A stretch of DNA of 64,000 bases from Candidatus Gastranaerophilales bacterium (GCA_017560095.1 JAFYOU010000006.1:1-64000); one strand, 5' to 3'; shown: positions 1 to 11,675, counted from the first letter of the stretch. A program made the numbers and translations. Notes: generated by a model from the sequence alone, not told the origin.

Positions 1-145
1 GGCGTAAGCCGGAGTGAAAACGTTAAGAAAATGCCATTGCGTTGAGCGATGGCATTTTTAGTTGCAACTATCGATAGGCGACGTAAGAATTTACGAAAGT
101 AAATTCCACAGGAGCAAAAGGTGTAAGCCGGAGTGAAAACGTTAA
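1..145. repeat. Duplicated 26-bp element, each copy followed by a hairpin
   Basis: Bases 1-26 and 120-145 are the same 26-bp sequence with one C/T difference (core GTAAGCCGGAGTGAAAACGT), 119 bp apart. Each copy runs directly into a strong hairpin (28-58 and 144-171). The stretch between them carries no convincing gene. The arrangement looks like a duplicated terminator module or a short dispersed repeat; the left part lies outside the window. Confidence 0.7.
28..58 (+). terminator. Rho-independent terminator for a gene left of the window
   Basis: A 13-bp stem (28-40 with 46-58, one G-T pair) closes a GTTGA loop and ends in a T run. It would terminate rightward transcription entering from outside the window. 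Confidence 0.7.
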
Positions 146-171
146 AAAACCTCTCCTATGAGAGGTTTTTT
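144..171 (-). terminator. Bidirectional terminator overlapping the bioD stop codon
   Basis: A perfect 12-bp stem (144-155 with 160-171) with loop CTAT, A run on one side and T run on the other. The last codons and the stop of bioD lie inside the hairpin, so the terminator is partly coding. Confidence 0.8.
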
Positions 172-821
172 AATATAGAATTAAATTCTTGAATTATATT
201 TTCTTTTGTTGGATTTTTTATTTTTGAAATGACTCCCAAAATTTCCACATCAGTAAACATTTTTAATTCTTTAATAAAATTTTCTTGAGATAATGTTTGT
301 TTTTTAGGCATAGAATTAATTATTATTCCTTTAATTTTAATTCCTTTTTGCTTAGCGCAATCAATTGTCATTAACGTATGATTAATTCTCCCCAAATCAG
401 GAGTTGTAACAATTATTATTTCTTGATTCAGTTCTGCAATAATATCAACAAACAATTTTCCCTTTATTGCAGGGCAATAAAGTCCACCCGCACCTTCAAT
501 TACAACAAAATCAGTTTGTAATTTAAAATCATCTAAATCATTTTTTACTTTTTCAATATCAACTTCAATATTATTTAAAATACAGGCTAAATGAGGAGAA
601 ACTTCACCTTCAAAAAGATATGAATATTTGCTTTCAATAGAATTTGAATATTTTCTCAATTCTTCAACATCGGGAGCTAAATTATCGATAGCACCAGATT
701 GAAAAGGTTTAAAATAACCAACTTTCAAGCCTTTATTTTCTAAAGCTAAACATAAACCAATAGAAACAAATGTTTTTCCGATATCGGTATCGCAACCTGT
801 AATAAAAACCGTTTTATTCAT
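156..821 (-). CDS. bioD: Dethiobiotin synthetase
   Basis: ATP-dependent dethiobiotin synthetase makes dethiobiotin from 7,8-diaminononanoate and CO2 in the cytosol, one step before BioB. The protein begins with a P-loop of the BioD type (GCDTDIGKT, Lys about residue 16) and has the KPFQSG and EGAGGL motifs expected for substrate and Mg binding. I chose the ATG at 821 over an upstream TTG at 836 because BioD family members start a few residues before the P-loop. No Shine-Dalgarno is present; TATAAT at 828-833 sits 6 nt before the ATG, suggesting a leaderless mRNA. It is divergent from bioB with only 30 bp between starts. Family length (about 221 aa) is normal. Confidence 0.93.
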   Translation of the reverse strand: MNKTVFITGCDTDIGKTFVSIGLCLALENKGLKVGYFKPFQSGAIDNLAPDVEELRKYSNSIESKYSYLFEGEVSPHLACILNNIEVDIEKVKNDLDDFKLQTDFVVIEGAGGLYCPAIKGKLFVDIIAELNQEIIIVTTPDLGRINHTLMTIDCAKQKGIKIKGIIINSMPKKQTLSQENFIKELKMFTDVEILGVISKIKNPTKENIIQEFNSILKNLS

Positions 822-827
822 GATAAA

Positions 828-833
828 ATTATA
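828..833 (-). promoter_or_regulatory. -10 box of bioD, probably leaderless
   Basis: A consensus TATAAT lies 6 nt upstream of the bioD ATG, so transcription should begin at or next to the start codon. No clear -35 box is seen. Confidence 0.5.
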
Positions 834-851
834 CAACGAGGATAAAAGAAA

Positions 852-1772
852 ATGAAAACCAAAAAAGAATTATTAAAGCTATACAATTTGCCACTAAACG
901 AATTATTAGCTGAAGCCAAAAAATACACATTTAAAGAATTCGAGTTCTGTTCATTAATTTCCGCGCGCACAGGAAAATGTTCTCAAAATTGCAAATACTG
1001 CTCTCAATCAACCCACTATAACACAGAAATTGCAACACACCCATTGGTTAGTGTTGACGAGGTAATTAAGGTTGCGCGCGAGTCAAAAGAAAACGGAGCA
1101 ATTAACTTTGCAATAGTAACGTCAGGAAAAACCCCCGATGAAGCAAAAGATTTTAATGAACTTTTAAAAATGATTCAAGAAATAAATAAACTTGGCTTAA
1201 AATCTTGCGCAAGCATTGGAATTTGTTCTCCAGAATTAGCAAAACAATTAAAAAATGCTGGATTAAATAGATTTCATCACAATATTAATACTTGCAAAAG
1301 CTATCATAATGAAATCTGTACAACCCACACCTACGAAGATAGGATTAATACTTGCAAAAATATTAAGAATGCTGGAATTGAACTTTGTTGTGGCGTGATT
1401 ATCGGAATGGGAGAAAGCATTGAACAAAGAATAGAAATGGCGATGGAATTAGCCGAAATTGCCCCTAATAGCATTCCTGTTAATCTTTTAACTCCTATCA
1501 AAGGAACACCTTTTGAAAATTATTTCGATAAAATTGATGAAGAAAATATCATAAGAACAATTGCAATATTTAAAATTGCAAACCCTCAAGCTTCAATTCG
1601 TCTTGCTGGAGGCAAAAAAGCAAGGTTATCTCAAGAAAACATTCAACTATTAATTGATAATTGCATAGATAGCGCAATTGTTGGAAATTATTTAACCACA
1701 ACTGGCTTCAACCCTGATAATGACAAGCAAATGGTTAAAAATGCATCTAAAATATTAAAAAAGCCTGTTTGA
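852..1772 (+). CDS. bioB: Biotin synthase
   Basis: Radical SAM enzyme that inserts sulfur into dethiobiotin to form biotin. The [4Fe-4S] motif CxxxCxxC is at Cys43, Cys47 and Cys50 (KCSQNCKYCSQ), followed by the conserved YNTE-like segment, HHNINT and the LxGG-type SAM-binding region. GAGG at 838-841 is a fair ribosome binding site. Length 306 aa is a little shorter than the E. coli enzyme but covers the TIM barrel. With bioD it forms a divergent pair for the last two steps of biotin synthesis; the earlier pathway genes are not in the window. Confidence 0.95.
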   Translation: MKTKKELLKLYNLPLNELLAEAKKYTFKEFEFCSLISARTGKCSQNCKYCSQSTHYNTEIATHPLVSVDEVIKVARESKENGAINFAIVTSGKTPDEAKDFNELLKMIQEINKLGLKSCASIGICSPELAKQLKNAGLNRFHHNINTCKSYHNEICTTHTYEDRINTCKNIKNAGIELCCGVIIGMGESIEQRIEMAMELAEIAPNSIPVNLLTPIKGTPFENYFDKIDEENIIRTIAIFKIANPQASIRLAGGKKARLSQENIQLLIDNCIDSAIVGNYLTTTGFNPDNDKQMVKNASKILKKPV

Positions 1773-1787
1773 TACAGGCTTTTTTAA
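1755..1787 (+). terminator. Terminator overlapping the end of bioB
   Basis: Stem 1755-1768 with 1774-1787, loop TTGAT, flanked by A and T runs. The last codons and stop of bioB form part of the stem. It can also serve the convergent gene ending at 1793. Confidence 0.8.
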
Positions 1788-1792
1788 TTTAA

Positions 1793-4669
1793 CTATTTCT
1801 TTTGCATTTTACTCATAATATCTTTGGCTAATTGTTCGCCTGTCTTATCTAACATATATTTTGGGTTTGCTTGTTGTAATTCGCAAAGCATCTGAAGTGC
1901 ATCTACAACTTCATCATTACGTCCTGCTTCGTTAAATACTTTATTAAATGCATCAAATATTTCTTGCTCTCTTTCAGAATCAAATTCCAAAACAGTTACA
2001 TCAATTTCAACATTAGCGCCTTGTTTAATTTCAGATAAAATTCTTAAAACATCATCAGCTGTCTTTGCTTGTCCTGATTCTAAAAGTTCCTTAATTTCAT
2101 CTGCACTTGCAGCTATGCCTGCTTGTGTTACTTTAACCAAAGATTTCCAAGCTTCACGATTTGTTTCTTTATTATCTTTGTTTCGTTCTTCGTCTTGCAA
2201 TTGTTCTCTATATTTTTCAACTATTTGTTTAGGATCAGTTAGATTGTAAACTACATGGATACCTTCTAAAACACTTTCCCAGTGTTCATCATCCTTAGGT
2301 AGGTCAGCATTATATGGTTGATTCATTTCTTCAATTACATCATCTCTTAACTCAGCAGTCCAAGAGCTTACATTTTTAAACGATTGAGCTCTATATTGCG
2401 CTCTCATTAATTGAGCACCTTCGTGCTTTTTCATAGCATCCTGCGTTCTTTGTGCCATTTTTCTTGTTTCAGAAGCTGTACTTCCAACATTTTTCAAAAC
2501 ATTTATATCATCGAATACATCTTGATATTTTGCGATAAATTTATCAAACTCAGCATAATCTTTATTCATAACATTTTGGACATATTCTTCACCAAAGCCC
2601 AATTTCGTTGCTTTTCCGTACACAGAACCATATACTTTATCCATATATTCTGTAGTTTCGTCTTTTCTTTTTGCTGTTATTTCTGCGCCATCTTTCATTA
2701 TAAATGTAAATGAATCATCAAATATTTCAGATCCATTAGCATCAAAATTGCCTCCACCTATATTAACACTTGTTTCATTGGTTAATTGGCTAAGATCAAT
2801 TGATTCAATGCCTAATTTAGAAGCACTAATTAATTTATAATCAATATTTGTTTGCGTTTTTCTTTCATACTCTTTTTCTGATGCAACTTTATCTGGAGTG
2901 TATTCATTGTTATCAGTTTCTAAACTAACATCATCGCTAAATTTAGTATTTAACAACATTACATTATCTAATTCTTCACCACTTATGATGCCATCACCAT
3001 TTTTATCAAATGATTTCATGTCATCAAGCCAACTTGTTTGACTATCGGCACCAACAAATTCATTTTTTCCATCAAACGAACCGTCTTTGTTTCTATCGAT
3101 AATAAATGAAAATACATTATTACCACCATCCAAACTAAAAGAAAGTGGATCCTCTCTTTTTATTTTATCCTCTTGCTCAGAAGGGCTAGTAGGCTCGCCA
3201 TATTCAGGATTGTATTCTTCAACCTTTGCACCAGTAAAAGGTTTAACACCCCAATTTTCATAAATTAATTGCGCCATTCCTTGATACATTTTTGCTGTTT
3301 CTTCGTCACCACCAGCAGTAACAAAATAATTTGGATTTTCACCTTGTTTATTAACATCATAAACCACACCTGATTCTTTAAAAATTCCATATTCTGAATC
3401 AAACATAGCATACATTGCTTCTTTGAATGTAAAACCATTATCTTTCATGTCTTTAAGAATAAGTTCATAATTTTCAGCCAATGAAGCTATTTGTTTATTT
3501 GAACCAATAGTATTGCCTTTTTCTGGATTCCAAATATTTGTTGTAGTTTGGAAAGATGAGCCATAATTTTTTATCTGCTCAACTAAGCTATCATATATTT
3601 CTGCTGATTTTTCATCATGTCCAGGAGGAACATTCATTAATCCAGCTTCAGTTCTTACAATGTATGCACCTTCAAAATTTTCAACAAGAAAATCTTGAGC
3701 CTCATTTACATCCAAACCTGCAGCAGCTAAATCATCAATTAATCCAGCTTCAAGAGCTTGCCCAAGAACTTTAACTGCATCATTTTCATAACTTGCAGAA
3801 TTTTTTGTTCTCTCTGGCTTTAATAAGCCCAACTCTTCATATTTTTCTTTAACTGACTCAATATTTTTAGAAGATGGCTCCTCTGCACCTTCAACATATG
3901 CAGTATTAGCTCCAGGTTCAAGATTAATCATAGGATTTTGCGAATATTTAGAAATAAGTGCAACTTTTTCAGGAGAATATGTTGGAATAACTGTATCAAA
4001 GTCACTGTTAGTATAACTACCTGAATTATTTCCGATTTTAGAAGCAGTCGCATTCAATAAATCATATGTTGACTTAGTTGCACCATATTGAGCCTCTAAA
4101 ATATTTCTTTGTGTAACCCATTTATCGGCTTCAGTAACAATATTAGCTACTTCAGCTTGTTTTCTATCCAATCTTTTTAAAGTTGCATCTAGTGCAGCTT
4201 GCGGTAAACATGAAGAATTATCTTTAATTCTTCTTTCAATATCTTTAGTTACTTGATCAGGCTTTAAATCACCCTTCTTGAGATAATAAAAAGAATCTTT
4301 AACTGCATTTTCAACCAATTTTGCATGTGCAGCTTCAAGCGTTTGCGCTTGCGAATCAGCCTTAGCAACCAAATTTACAACTGCTTTTGCTTGTTTATCA
4401 ATTTCTTTTTGATTTTTTGCCAAAGCTTCACATAAAACTGCCATTTTTGCTTCTAAGCGTTCAACGGTTTCTTGAACACTTTCAGCTTTTCTACCTAAAA
4501 CTTCTTTTTCTTCTGTTGTCGCATCATTATCAGAAATTTGAGTAAAAATTCTTTTTAATTCTTTTTGCTGATCTACTCTTCTTGATCCATAAAGATTACT
4601 CATCCATTCATTGTTTAATACGGTTTCATTCAGCTGTCTCAAATACCAGTTATTGAAGCCTTTTCCCAT
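1793..4669 (-). CDS. Large hypothetical protein with coiled coil and EF-hand-like loops
   Basis: 958-aa protein of unknown function. The N-terminal third (about residues 45-205) is charged and heptad-like, suggesting a coiled coil. Two calcium-loop-like segments follow at about 522-535 (DRNKDGSFDGKNEF) and 553-565 (DKNGDGIISGEEL), spaced like paired EF-hands or a dockerin-type module. The C-terminal third is helical and Glu/Lys rich. There is no signal peptide or membrane segment, so if exported it uses a non-Sec route. AGGAG lies about 10 nt before the ATG. It stands alone between bioB and guaA. A structural or effector-like role is only a guess. Confidence 0.7.
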   Translation of the reverse strand: MGKGFNNWYLRQLNETVLNNEWMSNLYGSRRVDQQKELKRIFTQISDNDATTEEKEVLGRKAESVQETVERLEAKMAVLCEALAKNQKEIDKQAKAVVNLVAKADSQAQTLEAAHAKLVENAVKDSFYYLKKGDLKPDQVTKDIERRIKDNSSCLPQAALDATLKRLDRKQAEVANIVTEADKWVTQRNILEAQYGATKSTYDLLNATASKIGNNSGSYTNSDFDTVIPTYSPEKVALISKYSQNPMINLEPGANTAYVEGAEEPSSKNIESVKEKYEELGLLKPERTKNSASYENDAVKVLGQALEAGLIDDLAAAGLDVNEAQDFLVENFEGAYIVRTEAGLMNVPPGHDEKSAEIYDSLVEQIKNYGSSFQTTTNIWNPEKGNTIGSNKQIASLAENYELILKDMKDNGFTFKEAMYAMFDSEYGIFKESGVVYDVNKQGENPNYFVTAGGDEETAKMYQGMAQLIYENWGVKPFTGAKVEEYNPEYGEPTSPSEQEDKIKREDPLSFSLDGGNNVFSFIIDRNKDGSFDGKNEFVGADSQTSWLDDMKSFDKNGDGIISGEELDNVMLLNTKFSDDVSLETDNNEYTPDKVASEKEYERKTQTNIDYKLISASKLGIESIDLSQLTNETSVNIGGGNFDANGSEIFDDSFTFIMKDGAEITAKRKDETTEYMDKVYGSVYGKATKLGFGEEYVQNVMNKDYAEFDKFIAKYQDVFDDINVLKNVGSTASETRKMAQRTQDAMKKHEGAQLMRAQYRAQSFKNVSSWTAELRDDVIEEMNQPYNADLPKDDEHWESVLEGIHVVYNLTDPKQIVEKYREQLQDEERNKDNKETNREAWKSLVKVTQAGIAASADEIKELLESGQAKTADDVLRILSEIKQGANVEIDVTVLEFDSEREQEIFDAFNKVFNEAGRNDEVVDALQMLCELQQANPKYMLDKTGEQLAKDIMSKMQKK

Positions 4670-4783
4670 ATCCTATTGTCTCCTAAAAATAAATTGCCAT
4701 TCAGTTACATAATCGACAATGTTTTACACAAACTTTAATCCTTTAATAAAATATTTTACATTTGTTTACATTTGACATATAAA

Positions 4784-4813
4784 AATTGCTCCACTAATTC
4801 ATGTGGAGCAATT
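4784..4813 (-). terminator. Terminator of the guaB-guaA operon
   Basis: 11-bp perfect stem (4784-4794 with 4803-4813), 8-nt loop, then a T run on the minus strand, 18 bp after the guaA stop. Confidence 0.85.
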
Positions 4814-4830
4814 AACTTTTATTATCTTAT

Positions 4831-6381
4831 TTATTCCCATTCAATTGTTGCAGGCGGTTTTGAAGAAACATCATAAACAACCCTATTTATACCTTTTACT
4901 TCATTTATTATACGTTTAGAAATCTTATCTAACACTTCGTATGGTAAATGTGCCCAATTTGCAGTCATTGCGTCTTGGCTTTCAACTGCCCTTATAGCAC
5001 AAACGCTTTCATACGTTCTTAAGTCCCCCATAACGCCAACTGTTTTAATTGGCAATAAGACTGCAAATGATTGCCATAATTTTCTATACAATCCAGCTTT
5101 TTTAATTTCATCAACAACTATATCATCTGCTTTTTGCAATAATTCTACACGTTCTTTTGTGATATTTCCAATTATTCTAACTGCAAGACCAGGGCCAGGG
5201 AATGGTTGTCTATAGATTATATCTTCAGGCATTCCTAATTTTAAGCCAATTTCCCTGACTTCATCTTTAAATAATTCTCTAAATGGTTCTAGAAGTTTTA
5301 GGTTCATTTTTTCAGGTAATCCGCCAACATTATGATGACTTTTTATTACATCCGAAGGCCCCTTAAATGAAACACTTTCAATAACATCGGGATACAAAGT
5401 ACCTTGTGCTAAAAACTCTGCGCCATCAATTTTTTTAGCTTCTTCATCAAACACTTCAACAAATGTGTGTCCAATAATTTTTCGTTTTTTCTCTGGATCT
5501 TCAATTCCATCTAATTTGGATAAGAAAACTTCTGACGCATCAGCATATATTAACTCTATATCATAATGCTCTGAAAATAATTTAATTACCTTATCAGCTT
5601 CATTTAATCTTAATACACCATTATTTACAAAAATGCATTTTAAATTTTTACCAATAGCTTTATTAATTAAAACAGCGGCAACTGATGAATCAACGCCACC
5701 ACTTAAACCCAAGATTACTTTTTTATCGCCAACTATTTCTTGGATTTCTTTAATTTTCATATTAATAAAGTTATCCATATTCCAATCAGGGCGAATATTT
5801 GCAATATTGAAAACAAAATTAGAAATTATTTTATCACCATTATGGGTTTGTACCACTTCGGGGTGAAATTGAATTGCCCAAACTTTTTTATCTTCATTTT
5901 CAATTGCACAAAACGGAGTATTGTCGGATTTTGCTGTTACTTTATAACCTTCCGGTAATTTTGCAATTGAATCACCATGGCTCATTAAAACTATTGTGTT
6001 ATTTTCTAGACCTTCAAATAACTTTGAAGAAGATATAATTTCCATAGAACATTGCCCGTATTCCTTTTTGGTTCCGGGCGCAACTTCGCCACCAAAAAGA
6101 TGAGTAATTAATTGCATTCCATAACAAATTCCTAAAATTGGAATATTTAAATCAAAAATACGCTTATCAGCAGACGGCGCACCTTCTTCATATACACTTG
6201 ATGGCCCACCTGAAAGCATAATTGCTTTCGGGTTATATTTTTCAATTTCTTCAAATTTCATATTAAATGGATGTATTTCACAATATACTTTCATTTCACG
6301 TATATTGCGAGCAATTAATTGAGTATATTGAGAGCCATAATCCAATATTAAAACTTTTTGTAAATCATTTATATTTAACAT
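4831..6381 (-). CDS. guaA: GMP synthase, glutamine-hydrolysing
   Basis: Converts XMP to GMP using ATP and glutamine. The class I amidotransferase domain has its nucleophile at Cys86 (GICYGMQ) and the FHPEV motif of the His-Glu dyad; the synthetase domain has the PP-loop LSGGVDSSV and the C-terminal dimerisation domain ending TIEWE. At 516 aa it is full length. The ATG lies 2 nt after the guaB stop, and the GGAG ribosome binding site is inside the last codons of guaB, so the two are translationally coupled. Confidence 0.97.
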   Translation of the reverse strand: MLNINDLQKVLILDYGSQYTQLIARNIREMKVYCEIHPFNMKFEEIEKYNPKAIMLSGGPSSVYEEGAPSADKRIFDLNIPILGICYGMQLITHLFGGEVAPGTKKEYGQCSMEIISSSKLFEGLENNTIVLMSHGDSIAKLPEGYKVTAKSDNTPFCAIENEDKKVWAIQFHPEVVQTHNGDKIISNFVFNIANIRPDWNMDNFINMKIKEIQEIVGDKKVILGLSGGVDSSVAAVLINKAIGKNLKCIFVNNGVLRLNEADKVIKLFSEHYDIELIYADASEVFLSKLDGIEDPEKKRKIIGHTFVEVFDEEAKKIDGAEFLAQGTLYPDVIESVSFKGPSDVIKSHHNVGGLPEKMNLKLLEPFRELFKDEVREIGLKLGMPEDIIYRQPFPGPGLAVRIIGNITKERVELLQKADDIVVDEIKKAGLYRKLWQSFAVLLPIKTVGVMGDLRTYESVCAIRAVESQDAMTANWAHLPYEVLDKISKRIINEVKGINRVVYDVSSKPPATIEWE

Positions 6382-6383
6382 TT

Positions 6384-7844
<1,461 letters not shown>

Positions 7845-8064
7845 TCATACCTCATTTATGCTGTCTATTTTTATATTTTGAAAATATTAACATAAATATT
7901 GAACCATGCAACCTATTTTATTTTTTGTTTGTAAATTGTTAAATTTATTTTTTCTTTTGCTTGTATTTTCAAAAAATTTAAATTAGAATGCTTAAAATAA
8001 ATTTAGCACATATTTATTTAATAAAGATTTACTATTATTTTATATTGCAATCAATGGGGAATTC

Positions 8065-9834
8065 ATGACACAAAAAAGAATTATTAATGCAGCAAGAGGC
8101 ATAGAAAAAGCAGACTTAGTAATTAAAAACGCAAACGTAGTAAATGTTTTATCAGAAGAAATTCATAAAGCAGATATTGCTATTTGCGATGATGTATTTG
8201 TTGGCATTGGAGATAATTACTCAGGCGAAAAAGAAATCGATGTAAATGGTGCTTATGTTTGCCCTTCCTTTATAGATGGGCACGTACATCTTGAAAGCAC
8301 AATGGTTTTGCCAAAAGAATTTGCAAAAGCAGTTCTTCCAGCAGGAACAACTACTGTTATTATTGACCCACATGAAATTTCTAACGTTTTTGGGTTACAT
8401 GGAATTAGCTTTATGTATGAAGCGGTTAAAAATTTACCTTTAGATGTTTATACAATGCTACCCTCGTGCGTTCCTGCAACATCATTTGAAACATCAGGTT
8501 TTAGTTTAAACAGCTATGATTTATCTCTTTTAATTGACAAACCTTGGGTTTTAGGAGTTGCAGAAATGATGAATTTCCCGGGAGTTCTAAACCTAGATAA
8601 AAATGTAATGGCAAAATTAGAATTAGCAAAAAGCAAAGATAAAAGAATTGATGGACATGCGCCGTTTTTAAACAATAAAGATTTATGTGCATACATAGCA
8701 TCAGGAATTAAATCAGACCACGAATGCACAACTTCAAAAGAAGCACTAGAAAAATTAAGATTAGGCATGTATTTAATGATTAGAGAAGGAACTGCTGCAA
8801 AAGATTTAAATGCTTTAATTCCTATTTTAAAAGAATACAATACAAGAAAATGCATGTTTGTTACAGATGACAGATACCCTTCAGACTTAAAAGAACATAT
8901 TAACGGAATGGTAAAAAAATCTGTTGAATCAGGAGTTGATCCAATCAAAGCAATTCAATGCGCAAGTTTGAATACAGCAGAATATTTTGGTTTAAAAAAT
9001 CTTGGAGCTATAGCCCCTGGATATAAAGCAGATTTATTAATTTTACCAGATTTAAAAAACTTTAAACCGGATTATGTAATTAAAAGCGGAAAAATAATTG
9101 TCGAAAACAAAAGACTTATATCTGATTTAGATAAAATTAAAACTCCGTCAATAAGAGGTTCGCTAAACATTAGATGGATAGAAAATGATGATTTTAAAAT
9201 TGAAGCAAAGTCAAACATTGCAAAAACCATTCAAGTTGTACCTCATCAATTGATTACAAAAAAAATATATTCTGAAATAAAAATTGAAAATGGCAATGCT
9301 ATAAGCAATATTGAAACTGATACCTTAAAAATTTGCGTAATAGAAAGACACAAATCCACAGGCAACATAGGAAAGGGCTTCATTAAAGGATTTAACTTAA
9401 AATCTGGAGCAATAGCTTCAACTGTTGCACATGATTCTCACAATATGATAGTTGTTGGAACAAATGATAATGATATGTGCAAAGCGGCATTAGCACTAAT
9501 CAAATCACAAGGCGGAAAAGTTGTCGTAAGCAATGGCGAAATACTTTGCCAATTACCATTACCAATAGCAGGCTTAATGTCAGATAAAGATTTTGATTTT
9601 GTTCATGAAAAATATGAAGAATTAAACAAAGCAGTTCATTCACTAGGTTGCACTTTAGATGATCCGTTTTTAACATTAGCATTTATGTCTTTACCCGTGA
9701 TACCAGAATTAAAAATTACTGATAAAGGACTTTTTGATGTGGATAAATTGGATTTTGTGGATATTTTTGAAAATAAAGAAAACATTAAAAATACTTATAT
9801 AGTACGAGCACAAAAGCATTCTGTTAAGTTATAA
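8065..9834 (+). CDS. ade: Adenine deaminase
   Basis: Amidohydrolase that converts adenine to hypoxanthine and ammonia in purine salvage. The metal-binding HVHLEST motif is at residues 73-79; GHAPFL, SDHE and the DDR segment of the Ade family follow, and the C-terminal domain has the AHDSHN motif. 589 aa is typical. The ATG has GGGGA just upstream. It reads divergently from guaB, so two purine interconversion steps are adjacent; a shared regulator is possible but no operator is evident in the 223-bp intergenic gap, which is otherwise featureless AT-rich DNA. Confidence 0.95.
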   Translation: MTQKRIINAARGIEKADLVIKNANVVNVLSEEIHKADIAICDDVFVGIGDNYSGEKEIDVNGAYVCPSFIDGHVHLESTMVLPKEFAKAVLPAGTTTVIIDPHEISNVFGLHGISFMYEAVKNLPLDVYTMLPSCVPATSFETSGFSLNSYDLSLLIDKPWVLGVAEMMNFPGVLNLDKNVMAKLELAKSKDKRIDGHAPFLNNKDLCAYIASGIKSDHECTTSKEALEKLRLGMYLMIREGTAAKDLNALIPILKEYNTRKCMFVTDDRYPSDLKEHINGMVKKSVESGVDPIKAIQCASLNTAEYFGLKNLGAIAPGYKADLLILPDLKNFKPDYVIKSGKIIVENKRLISDLDKIKTPSIRGSLNIRWIENDDFKIEAKSNIAKTIQVVPHQLITKKIYSEIKIENGNAISNIETDTLKICVIERHKSTGNIGKGFIKGFNLKSGAIASTVAHDSHNMIVVGTNDNDMCKAALALIKSQGGKVVVSNGEILCQLPLPIAGLMSDKDFDFVHEKYEELNKAVHSLGCTLDDPFLTLAFMSLPVIPELKITDKGLFDVDKLDFVDIFENKENIKNTYIVRAQKHSVKL

Positions 9835-9864
9835 TTTCAAATGTAAAAACATTTTGAGGTATTT

Positions 9865-10407
9865 ATGGCTGATAATTTAGGAACAATAAGATGTCCAGCA
9901 TGTGGCGAAGAAATGAGAAAAGTTTTCATTAGAACCGTAGGCATTTATGTTGATGTCTGCATTAATAGCTGTGGTGGAATTTATTTTGACAACAGAGAAT
10001 TTAAGAATTTTGACGAACAACACGAAGATGCAGGCGCAATTTTTGACCTATTGGCCAATAAAGAGTTCATTCAAGTTGATGAAAAAATAAAAAGAACTTG
10101 CCCTTCATGTGGCGCTAGAATGGTTAAAAATTTTTCAAGCATTAAAAGAGAAATACAAGTTGATGAATGCTATAAATGCGGCGGAAAATTTTTAGACAAT
10201 GGAGAACTAGAAAAAATTAGAGCCGAATATACTACAGAAGAAGAAAGGACTGCAGATTTTGCAAACAAATTATATTCTGTTGTAGGAAAAGAATATGAAG
10301 AATTAATAGCAAAAAACAACAAATGGAATAGCAAAAGAGCAACAAATTGGAAAAACTTGCTTATAAATATTACTAAAAATTGGTTCAAGAAAAAAAGAAG
10401 ATACTAA
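9865..10407 (+). CDS. TFIIB-type zinc-ribbon protein, two repeats
   Basis: 180-aa cytosolic protein built of two zf-TFIIB repeats. Repeat one: CPACG at residues 9-13 and CINSCGG with FDNREF; repeat two: CPSCG around residue 80 and CYKCGGKFLDNGELEKI. Each repeat would bind one Zn through two CxxC-type pairs. The basic C-terminal tail (KKKRRY) could bind nucleic acid. TTGAGG is its ribosome binding site. It follows ade by 30 bp and precedes the gspF-like gene by 14 bp, so it is likely cotranscribed. Function unknown. Confidence 0.8.
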   Translation: MADNLGTIRCPACGEEMRKVFIRTVGIYVDVCINSCGGIYFDNREFKNFDEQHEDAGAIFDLLANKEFIQVDEKIKRTCPSCGARMVKNFSSIKREIQVDECYKCGGKFLDNGELEKIRAEYTTEEERTADFANKLYSVVGKEYEELIAKNNKWNSKRATNWKNLLINITKNWFKKKRRY

Positions 10408-10421
10408 TGGGATAAACTATA

Positions 10422-11600
10422 ATGGCAACTTTTTTCTATAAATGCAAACAAAATGAAAAAATTGCAGAAGGCCACATTGAAGCAAAAAACATGCAAGAAG
10501 CCTCAAAAAAACTTGAAGCTCAAGATATGTTTGTCCTAGAGTTAAAACAAGAAAATCAAACAAACTTAAATACACATTTAAATTACGAAATTAAACCTTT
10601 AACAATTAAAGAAAAAAAGGATTTTTACAGCTCATTTTATAGGCAATATAAAGCAGGAATATCTTTTTTTGAAATATTTAACAATATTATCGCAACAGCA
10701 TCAAGCAATAATATTAAAACTCTATGCTTTAATATCGCAAGAAAACTAAACAAAGGAAGCCTTATAGAAGATGTTTTTGAATATTATTCAAAATACATTG
10801 GAAAAGCTTATGCAACGCTTATTATTGCAGGAGAAAAATCTGGAAAACTAATAAATATTTTAGAAAAAATCACAGAACAAGTAAAAACAGAAGAAGAAAT
10901 TAAAATTGCAGTAATTTCAAAAATAACCTATCCTGCTATTATATTTGCATTATTGTTTATTTCAATATGCATATTTGTATTTTTTGTATTTCCCATATTT
11001 GACCTTGCAACCCAAAGTGAAACAATTCAAATTGGAAAGATTTGCGTTTTTGCAATAATCAAAACCGCAATATGTTGTTCTATAATTGGTTTACTAATTT
11101 ATTCTATAATTAAGAACAACGATATTCAAAAAAAATTCATAAAATGGTTCTTGAATTCAAAACTATCTAGAAAAATTTTAGAAAATTACAATTTTTTCAA
11201 TTTTTTTATGATATTACATTTGGCACAAGAAGCTGGCTTATCCCAAATCGAAGCAATAAATCTATCAAATAAAATAGTAACCATCGATAAAATAAATGAA
11301 AATATACTAAAAACAAAAAACATGATTGCCCAAGGCTGCGAAATCGCCACAGCTTTTGGTGTTTCAAATATATTTAGTGATTTTGCACTTTCTCAAATTG
11401 CAACAGGCGAAAAAACAGGAGAACTATCAAAAGCATACAAAGAGATTGCGCTAGATTACAAACAAAATTATATGATTAAAATTGATACACTTTTAAAATT
11501 GTTAGAGCCGAGTATGTTAATATTTGCATGCATATGTATAGTAATTATGGGAGCTAAAATGCTCACAAAATATTACGAAACCTTGTTCTCAGCATTTTAA
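10422..11600 (+). CDS. Type II secretion/type IV pilus inner-membrane protein, GspF/PilC family
   Basis: Polytopic platform protein of a type II secretion or type IV pilus machine. An N-terminal cytoplasmic domain (residues 1-60) precedes two repeated T2SSF domains, each with the family signature (GEKSGKL near residue 142 and GEKTGEL near 330). Hydrophobic segments lie at about 160-185, 205-230 and 365-385. 392 aa is normal. No ATPase or secretin lies nearby, but a pseudopilin is encoded at 48834-49502, so parts of the system are scattered, as in many genomes of this lineage. Confidence 0.88.
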   Translation: MATFFYKCKQNEKIAEGHIEAKNMQEASKKLEAQDMFVLELKQENQTNLNTHLNYEIKPLTIKEKKDFYSSFYRQYKAGISFFEIFNNIIATASSNNIKTLCFNIARKLNKGSLIEDVFEYYSKYIGKAYATLIIAGEKSGKLINILEKITEQVKTEEEIKIAVISKITYPAIIFALLFISICIFVFFVFPIFDLATQSETIQIGKICVFAIIKTAICCSIIGLLIYSIIKNNDIQKKFIKWFLNSKLSRKILENYNFFNFFMILHLAQEAGLSQIEAINLSNKIVTIDKINENILKTKNMIAQGCEIATAFGVSNIFSDFALSQIATGEKTGELSKAYKEIALDYKQNYMIKIDTLLKLLEPSMLIFACICIVIMGAKMLTKYYETLFSAF

Positions 11601-11675
11601 TTTTATTAATTTATAATATGGCAATATTTTTTCTTCATATGCCTTATCTTCAATACAAATAAAAAAGGGTAACAT

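Noticed and set aside
11011-11660. Promoter-like TATAAT before the oxidoreductase gene (near 11610) as evidence for leaderless start
   Set aside because: It lies about 60 nt from the ATG, which has its own AAGGG site, so it does not belong to the leaderless set.
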